Of a stretch of 64,000 nt of DNA, positions 24,008-33,831 are shown in pieces. The translations under genes were made by a program, and so were the position numbers. The notes under the pieces were generated by a model. It worked only from the letters and a program-made list of their open reading frames with translations. It made no database searches and had not been told where the DNA came from. This stretch comes from Saccopteryx bilineata (taxonomy: Eukaryota; Chordata; Mammalia; Chiroptera; Emballonuridae): contig NC_089492.1 in assembly GCF_036850765.1 (NCBI RefSeq), forward strand, positions 68,696,982 through 68,760,981. The letters run 5' to 3'. Position 1 is the first letter of the stretch. Each line of letters opens with the position of its first letter.

Positions 24008-24060
24008 TTTTCATTGAATTTGTTAGGGTGACACTAGTTAACATAATTATGTAGGTTGTA
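24008..24060 (-). mobile_element. 53-bp LINE-1 3' end insertion
   Basis: The LINE-1 3' terminus in reverse ('cattgaatttgttagggtgacactagtta') is flanked by a target duplication, caaatgtccttgct at 23990-24003 and caaatatccttact at 24061-24074 (two differences). It is one of the shortest kinds of LINE-1 insertion. The same 3' end family is seen near 33735. Confidence 0.75.
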
Positions 24061-24074
24061 CAAATATCCTTACT

Positions 24075-24381
24075 TTTTAAGTTTAGATTCTGAAAATCAC
24101 TTTCATTCCTTAATCCACTGTAATGTGCCTTCCTGATCTACTCTACTGGAGTAAGTCTCTTGCATACTACCAGTTCTCTCTTGTAAGTTAACTTTGTCTT
24201 CTCTGAGTCCTTTAATTTTGCCCACCCTCTCCATAGTGTTTGCTCCTGCTCTCCAACCCAGCCCTCATACGCATTATGCTCTCTCACTCCATGCCTTCTA
24301 AGTTTCTCCTCCCCCTCCTGTCTGTCTCATTTACTCAGCCTGGCTGACACACAGTCCTTGATCTCAGTTCTTATTCTGAAC
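24075..24381. other. Unique DNA, nothing recognised
   Basis: C/T-rich sequence leading into the microsatellite. No repeat end or exon is recognised. Confidence 0.45.
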
Positions 24382-24470
24382 CCTCTCCTCTCCTCTCCTC
24401 TCCTCTCCTCTCCTCTCCTCTCCTCTCCTCTCCTCTCCTCTCCTCTCCTCTCCTCTCCTCTCCTCTCCTC
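24382..24470. repeat. (TCTCC)n pentanucleotide microsatellite, about 18 units
   Basis: An uninterrupted run of the 5-bp unit covers about 88 bp. Purity suggests that it is young or actively changing in length. The open frame that crosses it on the minus strand, coding Gly-Glu-Glu-Arg-Arg repeats, is a by-product of the repeat. Confidence 0.97.
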
Positions 24471-24794
24471 ATCCTCTGCTCTGCCCTGTGTGACCTCATT
24501 TTCATCCATTCACTCAGCAGTGACTTCTTTATGAGAGATGCCAGAATTCTAAGCTATGTAGTCTTAACTTCTCTTTTGAGCACCAGACATATAGAAAAAT
24601 ATCTCTTTGTGGGTTATTTTTCTTCCGGTTGGTCTACCAATGTTTCAAACTCAATTTGTCCAAACTATGAGCCTACCTCCACACTATTCTCAAAGTTATG
24701 CTCAAATTTATCTCTTACCCAGTTGGAAATCTGAGTTATCTTTAGCTTTTCCTTGTCTCTTATTTTCTATTTCCAAGGGTTTGCCAAATCTTAA

Positions 24795-24990
24795 TTTTAT
24801 TTCTAAAAACTTTACTAAGCACCTACTCTGTGTCAAACAACAGAGACAAAGTTGGATAAGGCTTTATTTCTGCATTAGGAGTCCTCTAGTTCAAGTAAAG
24901 GGACAGAAGGAAACCAGATTCTCGTGTGGTAAGTGTTATAATGGAAGCAAGTACTATATACCTAAGTGTCTTGGGAAAGCAAGGTAGGAA
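24795..24990 (-). repeat. L2 LINE fragment
   Basis: 'actaagcacctactctgtgtcaaac', 'aagttggataagg' and later 'ggacagaaggaaacca' fit the L2 3' region in reverse, which normally reads as tactgagcacctactatgtgcc followed by a pan-mammalian tail. Diverged; right boundary approximate. Confidence 0.55.
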
Positions 24991-25146
24991 AGTGATGTGG
25001 TCTTGGCACTAGGAATGGAATGGAATAAAACCTAATGACGGTGTTTGTCTGCACACAGCAAACAACTTTTTTCTTAGCACCAAATAAACACTTACATAAG
25101 CAATGTTTTGTTAACTTGTTTCACCACCAGCTGAGAGGTTTTTTTT

Positions 25147-25339
25147 AAAAGATTTTTTTTATTGGTTTTACAGAGAGAGTAATAAAGAAGAGCAAGAAAT
25201 ATCAAGTCATAGTTGCTTCACATTAGTTGTTCATTGATTGTTTGTCATATGTGCCTTGACCGGGCAAGCCAAGGGTTTTGAACTGGCAACCTCAGCATTC
25301 CAGATCAAGGCTTTATTCACTGTGCTACCACAGGTCAGG
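25147..25339 (-). mobile_element. tRNA-derived bat SINE, short type
   Basis: The head at the right end reads, in reverse complement, 'cctgacctgtggtagcacagtg' and carries a B-box-like segment; the body has the reverse of 'caaggcacatatgacaaa'. The tail at the left is a poly-T run. A degraded target duplication, tgagaggttttttt against tgagaatcttttct, flanks it. It is related to the copies at 37505-37707 and 51924-52119 but is more diverged. Confidence 0.82.
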
Positions 25340-25344
25340 TGAGA

Positions 25345-26188
25345 ATCTTTTCTTTTTCTTTTCTTTCTTTTTTTAGAAAATAATTATTATTCTAAATGTG
25401 ATCTGCCTCTCCCTTTTGGTAGTGATAATTTGAATATTATAAAAGTCTTTCTGTTTTGTGCTATGTGACACAGGTGAAATTTCAAATCACTCTGTGATTT
25501 CATATCACTGAGAGAGAAGAAAGGGGGAGGAAGAGATGGAAGAATTAGAAGTATTTATGGCAGTATTAGGAGTCAACCTAATATATCTAGGCAACTATGA
25601 CCTTTACAATTTCCATTAATCCATACTCCTCAGGCCACGCTGACTGAGTCTCCTTATATAATCCTTCCCAACAGATCTGTTGCCTTCACATTGGTTTGCA
25701 GGTGAGGTGTTCTACAGCAGGAGGGACATTTAACATACAGTTCCAGAGGCTAGGATGAGATTTTACAAGAAATGAGAAACACAAAACATTTTTTTAAGGC
25801 AAACCAGGTTTCTAATGTAAAATACTCAGTTACTTTGACATATTTGCTATTTCTCTCATCCTAAAGAACCAGATATAAAATTAAATGTAACAACTATCTT
25901 TCTATTTATATGATCTTTGGAAATGTGCTCAAGAAAATCAGTTTTGGGAAAAATTTCATATTACTAATGGCATTCAGTGTGGGTTTTATTTACTTCTTAA
26001 TATAATTAAACTCAGTTTTCTGACTGGTCAAAATGTATAATTTAAAGTGGAAGATGTCGTTGCTAATGTAATACAGCATTTCAGAGGCTCTTGTGGACAT
26101 AAATGATATTTAGAGTTGTCTTATTTAATTAAAATAGAAAACTATTTTGAAATTATGATATTGCCAATAGAGCAAAGATATTTCTCCT
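25345..26188. other. Unique AT-rich DNA, nothing recognised
   Basis: No exon, RNA gene or clear repeat is seen. A T/C-rich run lies at 25348-25375. Confidence 0.45.
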
Positions 26189-26867
26189 AAAATTATTATT
26201 CCTATATACAGAATCACGTAATCTGCAAAGATGGCACTTTTACTTCTTCTTCCCCAATGTAGATGTCTTTTATTTTTAATACAGTAAAGTCACAGGATAC
26301 AAAATTAATATACAAAAATCTATTGCTTTCCCATAGGCTAACAATGAAACCTCAGAAAATGAAACAAAAAAGCAATTCCTTTTACAATTGCAACAAAAGA
26401 AGAAAATATCTAGGAATAAACTAAACAAAGGATATGAAGGATCTATATCCTGAAAACTACAAAGCATTAAAAGAGATAAAAATAGACACAATGAAATGGA
26501 AAGATATCTTATGTTCATGGATTAGAAGAATCAACATAGTTAAAATGGCCATATTACCCAAGCAATATAAAGATTTAATCCAACTCCCATTAAAATCCCC
26601 AATGTCATTTTATTTCTTTATTTATTTTTATATTGATTTTAATTTATTGTGTTTACATAGATTCTAGTGTTGCCCCGAATGTATACCCCCTCCCCTGTAT
26701 TCCCCTCAACATCTCCCTTGTCTCCCTCCCCATAGTTCCCTCCCTCCTTCCCTTCAGCTTTATCCCATCCTGTCATCCCCTTTCCCTCTGTTCTCTTTTC
26801 CTCTGGTCCCTTTGATCTTTCCTCCGTCTCAATTCTATTCCTAAATTCACACTGTTCATTGAATTCC

Positions 26868-27431
26868 TCAAATGAGTGAGGTCATATGATATTTTTCTTT
26901 TTCTGCCTGGCTTATTTCACTTAACATAATAGTTTCCAGGTCCATACATGTTGTTGCAAAAGGTAAGATTTCCTTCTTTTTCATGGCCCGATAGTATTCC
27001 GTTGTGTGTGTGTATGTATGTATGTGTGTGTGTGCATATATATATATATTAAAGCTTTTTAATCCACTCTTCCACTGACGACACTTGGGCTGTTTCCAGA
27101 TCTTCGCTATTGTGAACAATGTTGCCATTAACATGGGGGTACATTTATCCTTTTGAAACAGTGCTATGGTGTTCTTGGGGTATATTCCTAAAAGTGGGAT
27201 AGCTGGGTCAAAAGGAAGTTCCATTTTTAATTTTTTGAGAAATCTCCATATTGTTTTCCACAGTGGCTGCACCAGTCTGCATTCCCACCAGCAGTGCAGG
27301 AGGGTTCCCCTTTCTCCACATCCTCCCCAGCACCTATCCAGTGTTTTGTTAATGAGAGCCATTCTGACTGGTGTGAGGTGATATCTCATTGTGGTTTTAA
27401 TTTGCATTTCTCTAATGATTAAACTTCCCAC
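26868..27431 (-). pseudogene. LINE-1 ORF2 C-terminal part with in-frame repeat expansion
   Basis: A 187-codon frame covers the C-terminal region of ORF2, including the Cys-rich segment ([13 protein letters not shown]). At 27000-27050 a (TG/TA/TGTA) repeat has grown in place of the short 'tatatacaatgg' segment, so the frame codes a Tyr-Ile-His-Thr-rich insert before [14 protein letters not shown]. It lacks the reverse transcriptase and endonuclease. Confidence 0.85.
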
Positions 27432-27454
27432 TCAGTACTGCTTTTGCTGTGTCC

Positions 27455-27918
27455 CTTATTCTTTCTCTTCTTCTTCAGGAACCCCTATGATGAGGATGTT
27501 ATTTCTCTTCATGTTGTTGCAGAACTCACTTAGAGTTTTCTCAGATTTTTTCAGTCTCTCTTTTTTTTTGATGCTCTGCTTCCATGCCTTCGTTTATCTT
27601 GTCCTCTAACTCGCTGATTCAATCCTCAGCTTCATTCTTCCTGCTTTTAATTCCTTCCATTGTGGTCTTCATTTCTGATATTGTATTTGTTATTTCTGAC
27701 TGATTCTTTTTTATTATTTCAATGTTCTTTTTTATACTCGCTATCTCTTTATTTAGTTGTTCGCTATGACCACCTATTGTTGTTCTAAGATCTTTGAGCA
27801 TCCTAACAATCATTATTTTAAACTCTGCTTCTGGTAATTTGGTTATATCTGACTCATTAAAGTCTTTTCCTGGGGATTTCTCTTGATTCAATTGGGTTGC
27901 ATTTCTCTGCCTTCTCAT
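27455..27918 (-). pseudogene. LINE-1 ORF1 N-terminal half
   Basis: ORF1p is a trimeric RNA-binding chaperone. The start by homology with the plus-strand copy is MRRQRN at about 27918. The coiled-coil part (NKEIASIKKN..., TNTISEMKTTMEG) is clear. A CGA-to-TGA stop near 27619 interrupts it at AEDR. The homology runs on to about 27455 (the GVPEEEE region) and then joins ORF2-derived sequence. The RNA-binding C-terminal domain is absent. Confidence 0.85.
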
Positions 27919-27929
27919 TTTGTCTGTGT

Positions 27930-29571
27930 GTAAGAAGGGTGTGGCCACTGGTGTCATCCAATGGCTGTGGCCTCTGTGTTCCCTAAGTGTGGTCTGTCTG
28001 CAGGCCCGCCACCCTTTCTTCTGCTGCCTTGGGTGTTTGGATATGGGCATTGCGGGTGCCCCCCGGCTGCTGCTGTCACTGCAGTTTCCGCCTCTCCTCC
28101 ACAGGAGGGGCTGTGTTCATGTTCCCGGGTCTACAAGCATTGGCCTTCTCTCACGCCCACAGGTGGGGCTGCGCACTGTGCCCAGGGCCCCAAACTTCGG
28201 CACCACGGGTAGGGTGAGCGCCTTTGCTTAGCTGCAGGTCTCCGCCTATTCTCGGGCTTTCACCCTGCCCCCATGGGCAGAACTGTGCTCTTGCTTCAGG
28301 CGGCAAGCCCCAGGCTCCATGAGCCAGGCTGGGCTGCATGCCAGCACTCAGCCATGGGTCTCTGCCTGTTCCTGGGCTTTCACCCCTGTAGGTGGAGTTG
28401 CGCTTGCACATAGGGCTACAAGCCCTGGCTCCGTGGGCTTGGCCTGGCTGCGTGCAAGCGCTCAGCCTCAGGTCTCTGCATTTTCCTGGGTTTTTTCCCT
28501 GCCCCCACAGGTGAAGTTGTGCTCACACATTGGGCTGCCAGCCCCAGATCTGTGGGCTAGATGGGGCTGCGTACCCACGCCCAGCCACAGTCTTTGCAGA
28601 TCCCAGGCTTTTGCCTTCTCCTGCAGGCAGGCTTACAGGTGGGCCTGCAGCCAGCTGGACTGCTTTCATGCACCCCTTCTGCCCCTACCAGGCGAGACAC
28701 TGAGCTCATGCCAGGCCTCAGTCATGGCCTGCTGGGCTTTCTCCCCTGCAGAGGAGACCATACTTCCACGTCCCTCTGCCGCCTGCCCTCCAGTGAGCCC
28801 TCAGCAGTGTGGTTGAGCACATTGCACCTCAGACCCTAGTACTCAATACTATATTCCTTAAGCCTCCCTCCTTCTGAGCGACTCTGCTCTGAGTGCCGCA
28901 GAAGAGCTTGTTTGGCTGGTGTCCTGCTTCTCTTTGCTGGTATTGCTGGTTCCAGGGGAAATATTTACTTCAGATTTGGGGAGTGACTCAGCCCATGGGT
29001 TAGGGTGGCTCTCCCTCAAATTGTTTCTGCCTGTGCCTCCTAGATTACACTTTCTTCCTGCTACTCCAGTCCTCTCTTCTCTCCCCTTCCCCAGGAGCCC
29101 CAGGTGAGTGGTTGTGAAAGAGGTTTTCTGCGTGGTCCCTTTAAGAAGAATCCTGGGTCTGAGAAATCTGTCTCTTTCTCACAAACAGTATCCCGACTTG
29201 TTTTGCAGCTAAATACTGTCCATATGCTTCTTCTAGGCTCTGGGGCTGCAGGTTAGGACTTTGTTTTAGGGGGCCCAGGGCCCTCTCCTCTCCACTAAAC
29301 TCATTTCCTGCCACATGAGTCTCTCCAGGATGCCGTTCACTCCCAGAAGCTGGCTGCTCCCGGAAATGCAGCCCTCTCTGTATTTCCACTTTTCCTACCA
29401 GTCTCTGTGTGGCTTCGTCAGTTTTCCTTGTTTAAAGAGTCCTCTTAGTTTAGTCCAAAGTTAGTTTTTCCAGACGATGGTTCTTAAAATTAAGTTGTAA
29501 TCCATTCTGGTTCTGGGAGGTGGAAGTTGGCATGTCTACCTACTCCATAGCCATCTTGCCATCCTCGCCTA
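27930..29571 (-). promoter_or_regulatory. LINE-1 5'UTR with ~117-bp repeated units
   Basis: A GC-rich block of about 1.64 kb with long open frames but no known domain. Within 28236-28700 the phrase 'aggtctccgcctattctcgggctttc' recurs in altered form at about 28236, 28356, 28470 and 28588, giving units of about 114-120 bp, each with 'ccccacaggtg(a/g)agttg' and 'ggctgcgtgc' parts. The 5' terminal 300 bp match those at 12500-12801 and 16940-17259. The repeats recall the monomers of rodent LINE-1 promoters. Confidence 0.75.
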
Positions 29572-31138
29572 TCCCCAATGTCATTTAAAAAAAATAGAAC
29601 AAAAATCCATCAGATTTGATTAGGACTACAAAAGATCCCAAATAGCCAAAGCAATCCTGAAAAAAAGTACAAAGCCAGGGGTATCAACTACCTAATTTCA
29701 AATTATACTATAGAGCCACCATAATCAGATCAATGGAACAGATTTAAGAGCCCAGAAATAGAACCACATGTATATGGGCAAATGATTTTTGACAAAGGAG
29801 CCAAAAACACACAATAGAGAAATGAAAATTTCTTCAAAAAATGGTACTGGGAAAATTGGAAAGCCACATGCAAAAGAATGAAACTTGACTACAGTTTGGC
29901 CCTATGCACAAAAATCAAATCAGAATACATCAAAGACCTAAATATAAGAGCTGAAACAATAAATTACATAGAAGAAAACATAGGTACTAAACTTATGGGC
30001 CATGACTGTAAAGAACACTTTATAAATTTGACCCCAAAGGTAAGAGAAGGAAAGGCAACAATAAATGAATGGGATTATATCAAACTGAAAAGCTTCTGCA
30101 CAGCAAAAGAAACTGCCAACAAAACAAAAAGGAGGTCAACTGAATGAAGATGATATTCTCAAACAATAGCTCTGACAAGTGGTTAATATCCAAAATATAT
30201 AAAGAACTTACACAACTCAAAACCAAACAGACAATGCAATTAAAAAATGAGAAGAGGACCTGAACAAACACCTCTCTCATGAAGACATACAAACAGCAAA
30301 CATATATATGAAAAGATGCTTATGTTCACTAGCTATTAGAGAAATTCAAATAAAAACTACAATGAGATAGCGCCTCATACTTGTTAGATTGGCTATTATC
30401 AACAAGACATGTGATACAAGTGTTGGAAAGGTTGTGGAGAAAAAGGAACCCTCATCCACTTCTGGTGTGAAAGTAAACTGGTACAGGCACTATGGAAAAC
30501 AGATGGCAGTTCCTCAAAAAATTAAGAATAGAGCTACTATATGACACAGCAGTCACTCTGCTGAGAATCTACCGGAAACACTTGAAAACATTTGTTCACA
30601 AAGACATATGAATCCCCATGTTCACTGAAGCATTATTCATGATGGGCAAGACATGGAAACAACTAAAATCTCCTTTGATAAGGGACTGGATAAAGAAGCT
30701 GTGGTACATATATACAATGGAATACTACTCAGCCATAAGAAAAGATGAAATATTGCCATTTGTGACAACATGGATGGACTTTGAGAATATTGTGCCAAGT
30801 CAAATAAATCAGTCAGACAAAGCTAAGAAATATTTGTGGTATATAAAACTGAGACTCATAGACCTAGATAAAAGTATGGTGATTACCAGAGGTAGGGAGT
30901 TAAGAGGTTAATGTGGGGTAGAGGGAACCAAACATACGGTGACCGAAGGTGGTATGACTCTGGGTGATGGGCACTCAACTCAGTATATAGATCAAGTGCC
31001 ATGGAAATGTACACCTGAAACCCATGTGATCTTATGGACCAATGTCACCCCATTAAATTTAGTTTCTCAACTAAAAAGAAGTATTAGAGACATAAAAAAA
31101 TAAAATAAATAATAAAAATTAAATAAAATTATTATTCC

Positions 31139-32225
31139 ACTTTCAGGGTTGGTATACTTGAAATTTTTTATTTAAGGAAACCCACCAGTTGAAAACATTA
31201 CTTTATTCTTCTGTAAAATACATAAAAGAACATGGAACAAAAATGTAGTTAGTGAGGTAGTACACTAGTTGCCTTGGTGCACTGACAAAGTACTCACAGT
31301 TCTCTTTGAACATCTAAAAGTCTGTTGTATCATGCTCTGAAAAAAAAAAGTTAGCTAATTGACCTATTTAAAACTCTTCTCACTATGTTTCCAGCCTGGA
31401 GACTAGAGTGCTTTTCTGAAGAGCTGGGCTTTTTATGAGGTGTTAAGTCAACATTGCCAAATGTGACTTGTTGGAGCTTTCTACAGCCTCACAGGAGAGC
31501 AATGTAGGCTACTTGATCATCTGTGTATCTTTACTAGCTCATGATTAACCCTTCTTATAAGGAAATGTGTGGGATGTTTTGGTTATGTATAAATCATCAT
31601 GAACAGAATGCATTTGTATTTACATAGGATTGAGGCCAAGAATCCCTCCATGTATTCATTTAATTTGTTCTGCAGACTTAAAATGTTGGCAGAACAGACT
31701 GCATGCATGGCATCTTGAGTAGTGATGCATTCTTGATACATTGGTGACAATGAAGAAGAATGGGTAAACCAGCTTGTGCTTCCTAGACTTTTAGAGGGAG
31801 CAGAGGATTTAGTTTCCAGAGTACAGTAATAATCCCTTACCTCCATGTTGTCCTCTCCAGTTCATTCTGTGCATGGTGTCATCTTCGCGGTGTTGTACGA
31901 GCTGCCCAACTGCCCTGAGAGCTGAGTGGCAGGTAATGCCCACCATTCAAAGTTGAGGAAACAAGCACTCAAAAGAATTTGCTTGAAAATATACTGAAAG
32001 TGGTTGTCAAATTCGATATTCTTTCTAATACTTCCACCAATGAATGGTTTCAGGAAGTTTGAAATGACAAAGCTTTAAAAAACTTTAACTTACAACATTT
32101 TGGTTGCTCAGGTCCTAGATTAAGCTGGTGGTTCATTTGTCCATAGTTGGAAATTTTATGATAGTATTGTCAGTCTACTTGAAAATCTAGTCTGTGAACA
32201 GTGTGGAAATGCATAGAAGAGGCAA
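31139..32225. other. Unique AT-rich DNA, nothing recognised
   Basis: No exon or RNA gene is recognised; no repeat end is clear. Confidence 0.45.
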
Positions 32226-32239
32226 GGAAGAAATTTAGG

Positions 32240-32606
32240 CCTGACCAGGTGGTGGTACAGTGGATAGAGTGTTGGACTGGGACGCAGAGCACCCAGGTTC
32301 AAAACCTTGAGGTTGCTGGCTTAAGCAAGATTATAGACATGACCCCGTGGTTGCTGGCTTGAGCCCAAAGGTCGCTGGCTTGAAGCCCAAGGTCGCTGGC
32401 TTGAGCCTAAGGTTGCTGGCTTGAGTAAGGGATCACTTGCTCTGTTGTAGCTCTTCCTCCCCCCGCCAAGGCACACATGAGAAGGCAATCAATGAACATC
32501 TAAGGTGCTGCAACGAAAAACTGATGCTTCTCATCTGTCCTTCTCTCCAACTCTCTCCGTCTCTGTAAAAAAAAAAAAAAAGAAAAAGAAAAGAAAGAAA
32601 GAAAAG
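32240..32606 (+). mobile_element. tRNA-derived bat SINE with internal short tandem repeats
   Basis: A perfect 14-bp target duplication, ggaagaaatttagg, lies at 32226-32239 and 32607-32620. The head has A-box-like 'tggtggtacagtggatagag' and B-box-like 'ggttcaaaacct'. The middle has about five copies of a ~21-bp unit, 'ggtcgctggcttgagccca', at 32305-32425. The end has 'ggcacacatgagaaggcaatcaatgaac' and a tail of A and AAAG runs. The copy at 61513-61831 is a related, older member. Confidence 0.93.
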
Positions 32607-32620
32607 GGAAGAAATTTAGG

Positions 32621-33335
32621 TATCTAATCCTTCTTTAAGTAGGTGGATGGAGGTGGAGGGGAAAGAGAATTCAAGCAAATATTTTAATGAATCCTAAGTG
32701 AATTTTAAGAGTTTGGATTCTAAATATATGAAACCTCATTACAACATTGTTTTTGAGGTTTATGCTTTAGAATATAATCTTATAGGTGAAATTTAACCCT
32801 TTTTGATGAAGTGCCAATTTTTGTAATTTTATGAAGAATATGATAGTCATAGGCTACTATACCTACTTTCTTGATAAAAGTAATTTTTTTCCTTGATAAT
32901 GTCTTCTAATTAAAGAGGAATAAATCCTCTTTTTGTTATATGGATATTTGTGTATATCTCTCCCTTTCAAACTAAATTGTAAATTCTAAGAAATGGGAAC
33001 TAAATAATATATATATATACTAGTTGTATAATAAATATTTGTTGAATCAAATTACTTTTGTAAAATTCCTTGGGTACCTTTCAAATAAATAGTTACTATA
33101 TATTTCATGTCCCTATGTTAATCATTTGTGAAATTTTTTAATAATTTTTTATGATGGATTTTTATAATGGTTCAAACTTCCTTGTCTATACATAAAAAAT
33201 TTACCTACTTAACTAAAATCGATTTCTAACAAATTTCATGGCTATTAAACATTTGACATATACATGTGCAGAACATAATGAGTGTATGGCTTTTACTAGT
33301 ATGAAGGTCACTAAGGTATCATTTAGTGATTTAAT
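32621..33335. other. Unique AT-rich DNA, nothing recognised
   Basis: Very AT-rich, with a (TA)n run near 33008-33020. No repeat end or coding signal is recognised. Confidence 0.45.
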
Positions 33336-33510
33336 GCTGTACTTGGTTCACATGTCAGCTCTGAATGTCTTAGCTCTGAAACTTTGAGCAAACAGCTAGT
33401 ATTCGAAGCCATGTGTCCTCCTCTGTAAAACTGTGGGGCCAGCTCCTCAGACTGAATGAGGCAGTTACAGTACTTGGCATATAGCAAATTCTCCTGTATT
33501 AGATGTCAGA
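33336..33510 (+). repeat. MIR SINE relic, weak
   Basis: 'ctttgagcaaacagctagtattcgaagccatgtgtcctcctctgtaaaactgtgggg' and 'gtacttggcatatagcaaattctcctg' fit the forward MIR order (tcatctgtaaaatgggg, then gtgcctggcacatagtaa). Highly diverged. Confidence 0.5.
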
Positions 33511-33831
33511 TACTTTTGAATTGAGGATATTTAGTAATGGATATACAAATACTTTTTCAAATAAGACAATTTTAAGATAAATGTTATCCTTGAGTGGCAG
33601 TTGAATTGGTGTCACAACTCTCCCTCCCCCTCAATTTGAGTAAAATGTTACAGATTTTATGTTTCAAGATAAAAATAGATATTATAAAATGTTTAAAAAA
33701 TGAAATTACACAACTGATTCACATTTCTTTCTTTTAATTTTTGTTAAATTTATCAGGGTGACAGTGATTAATAAATTATGTAGGTTTTAATTGTACAATC
33801 CTATAATATATCATCTGTATATTGTATTGTG

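Larger units (their letters stand above)
26596..29586 (-). mobile_element. LINE-1 (minus), internally deleted, inside older LINE-1
   Basis: A perfect 15-bp target duplication, tccccaatgtcattt, lies at 26596-26610 and 29572-29586. The 3' end is at 26611 and the 5' end at 29571, in a 'gatggctatgg' context. In element order it holds a 5'UTR of about 1.65 kb, the N-terminal half of ORF1, a 30-bp piece from the middle of ORF2, then the last part of ORF2 and the 3'UTR. Most of ORF2 and the end of ORF1 are missing, so the element is about 2.96 kb. It is younger than the LINE-1 it sits in. Confidence 0.92.
26276..30911 (+). pseudogene. LINE-1 ORF2 3' part, broken and interrupted
   Basis: Frames at 26434-26610, 29878-30147 and 30618-30911 are recognisable as the reverse transcriptase thumb and C-terminal part of ORF2: [11 protein letters not shown] near 30080 and [20 protein letters not shown] near 30705. 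They are separated by stops and by the 2.96-kb nested LINE-1. The family is older than the LINE-1 at 38843, judged by more differences from it. Not functional. Confidence 0.88.
26189..31138 (+). mobile_element. Old LINE-1 with 5' inversion, split by a younger LINE-1
   Basis: A perfect 14-bp target duplication, aaaattattattcc, lies at 26189-26202 and 31125-31138. Just inside the left copy, 26203-26275 is LINE-1 ORF2 in reverse; from 26276 the sequence continues as ORF2 in the forward direction, through 26610, and resumes at 29587 to an A-rich end near 31124. Inverted and forward parts come from neighbouring ORF2 positions near the reverse transcriptase palm. This is the pattern of twin-primed LINE-1 insertion. 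The gap 26611-29571 is a second LINE-1, described separately. Confidence 0.9.

Noticed and set aside
24327..24509. Open frame with Gly-Glu-Glu-Arg-Arg repeats
   Set aside because: It is the translation of the pentanucleotide microsatellite and has no other protein features.
28319..28816. 165-codon open frame with further overlapping frames
   Set aside because: It lies in the GC-rich repeated 5'UTR of a minus-strand LINE-1, on the opposite strand; GC-rich repeats give long frames by chance.
32305..32425. CRISPR-like array
   Set aside because: The ~21-bp repeats are directly adjacent without unique spacers and lie in a mammalian SINE.
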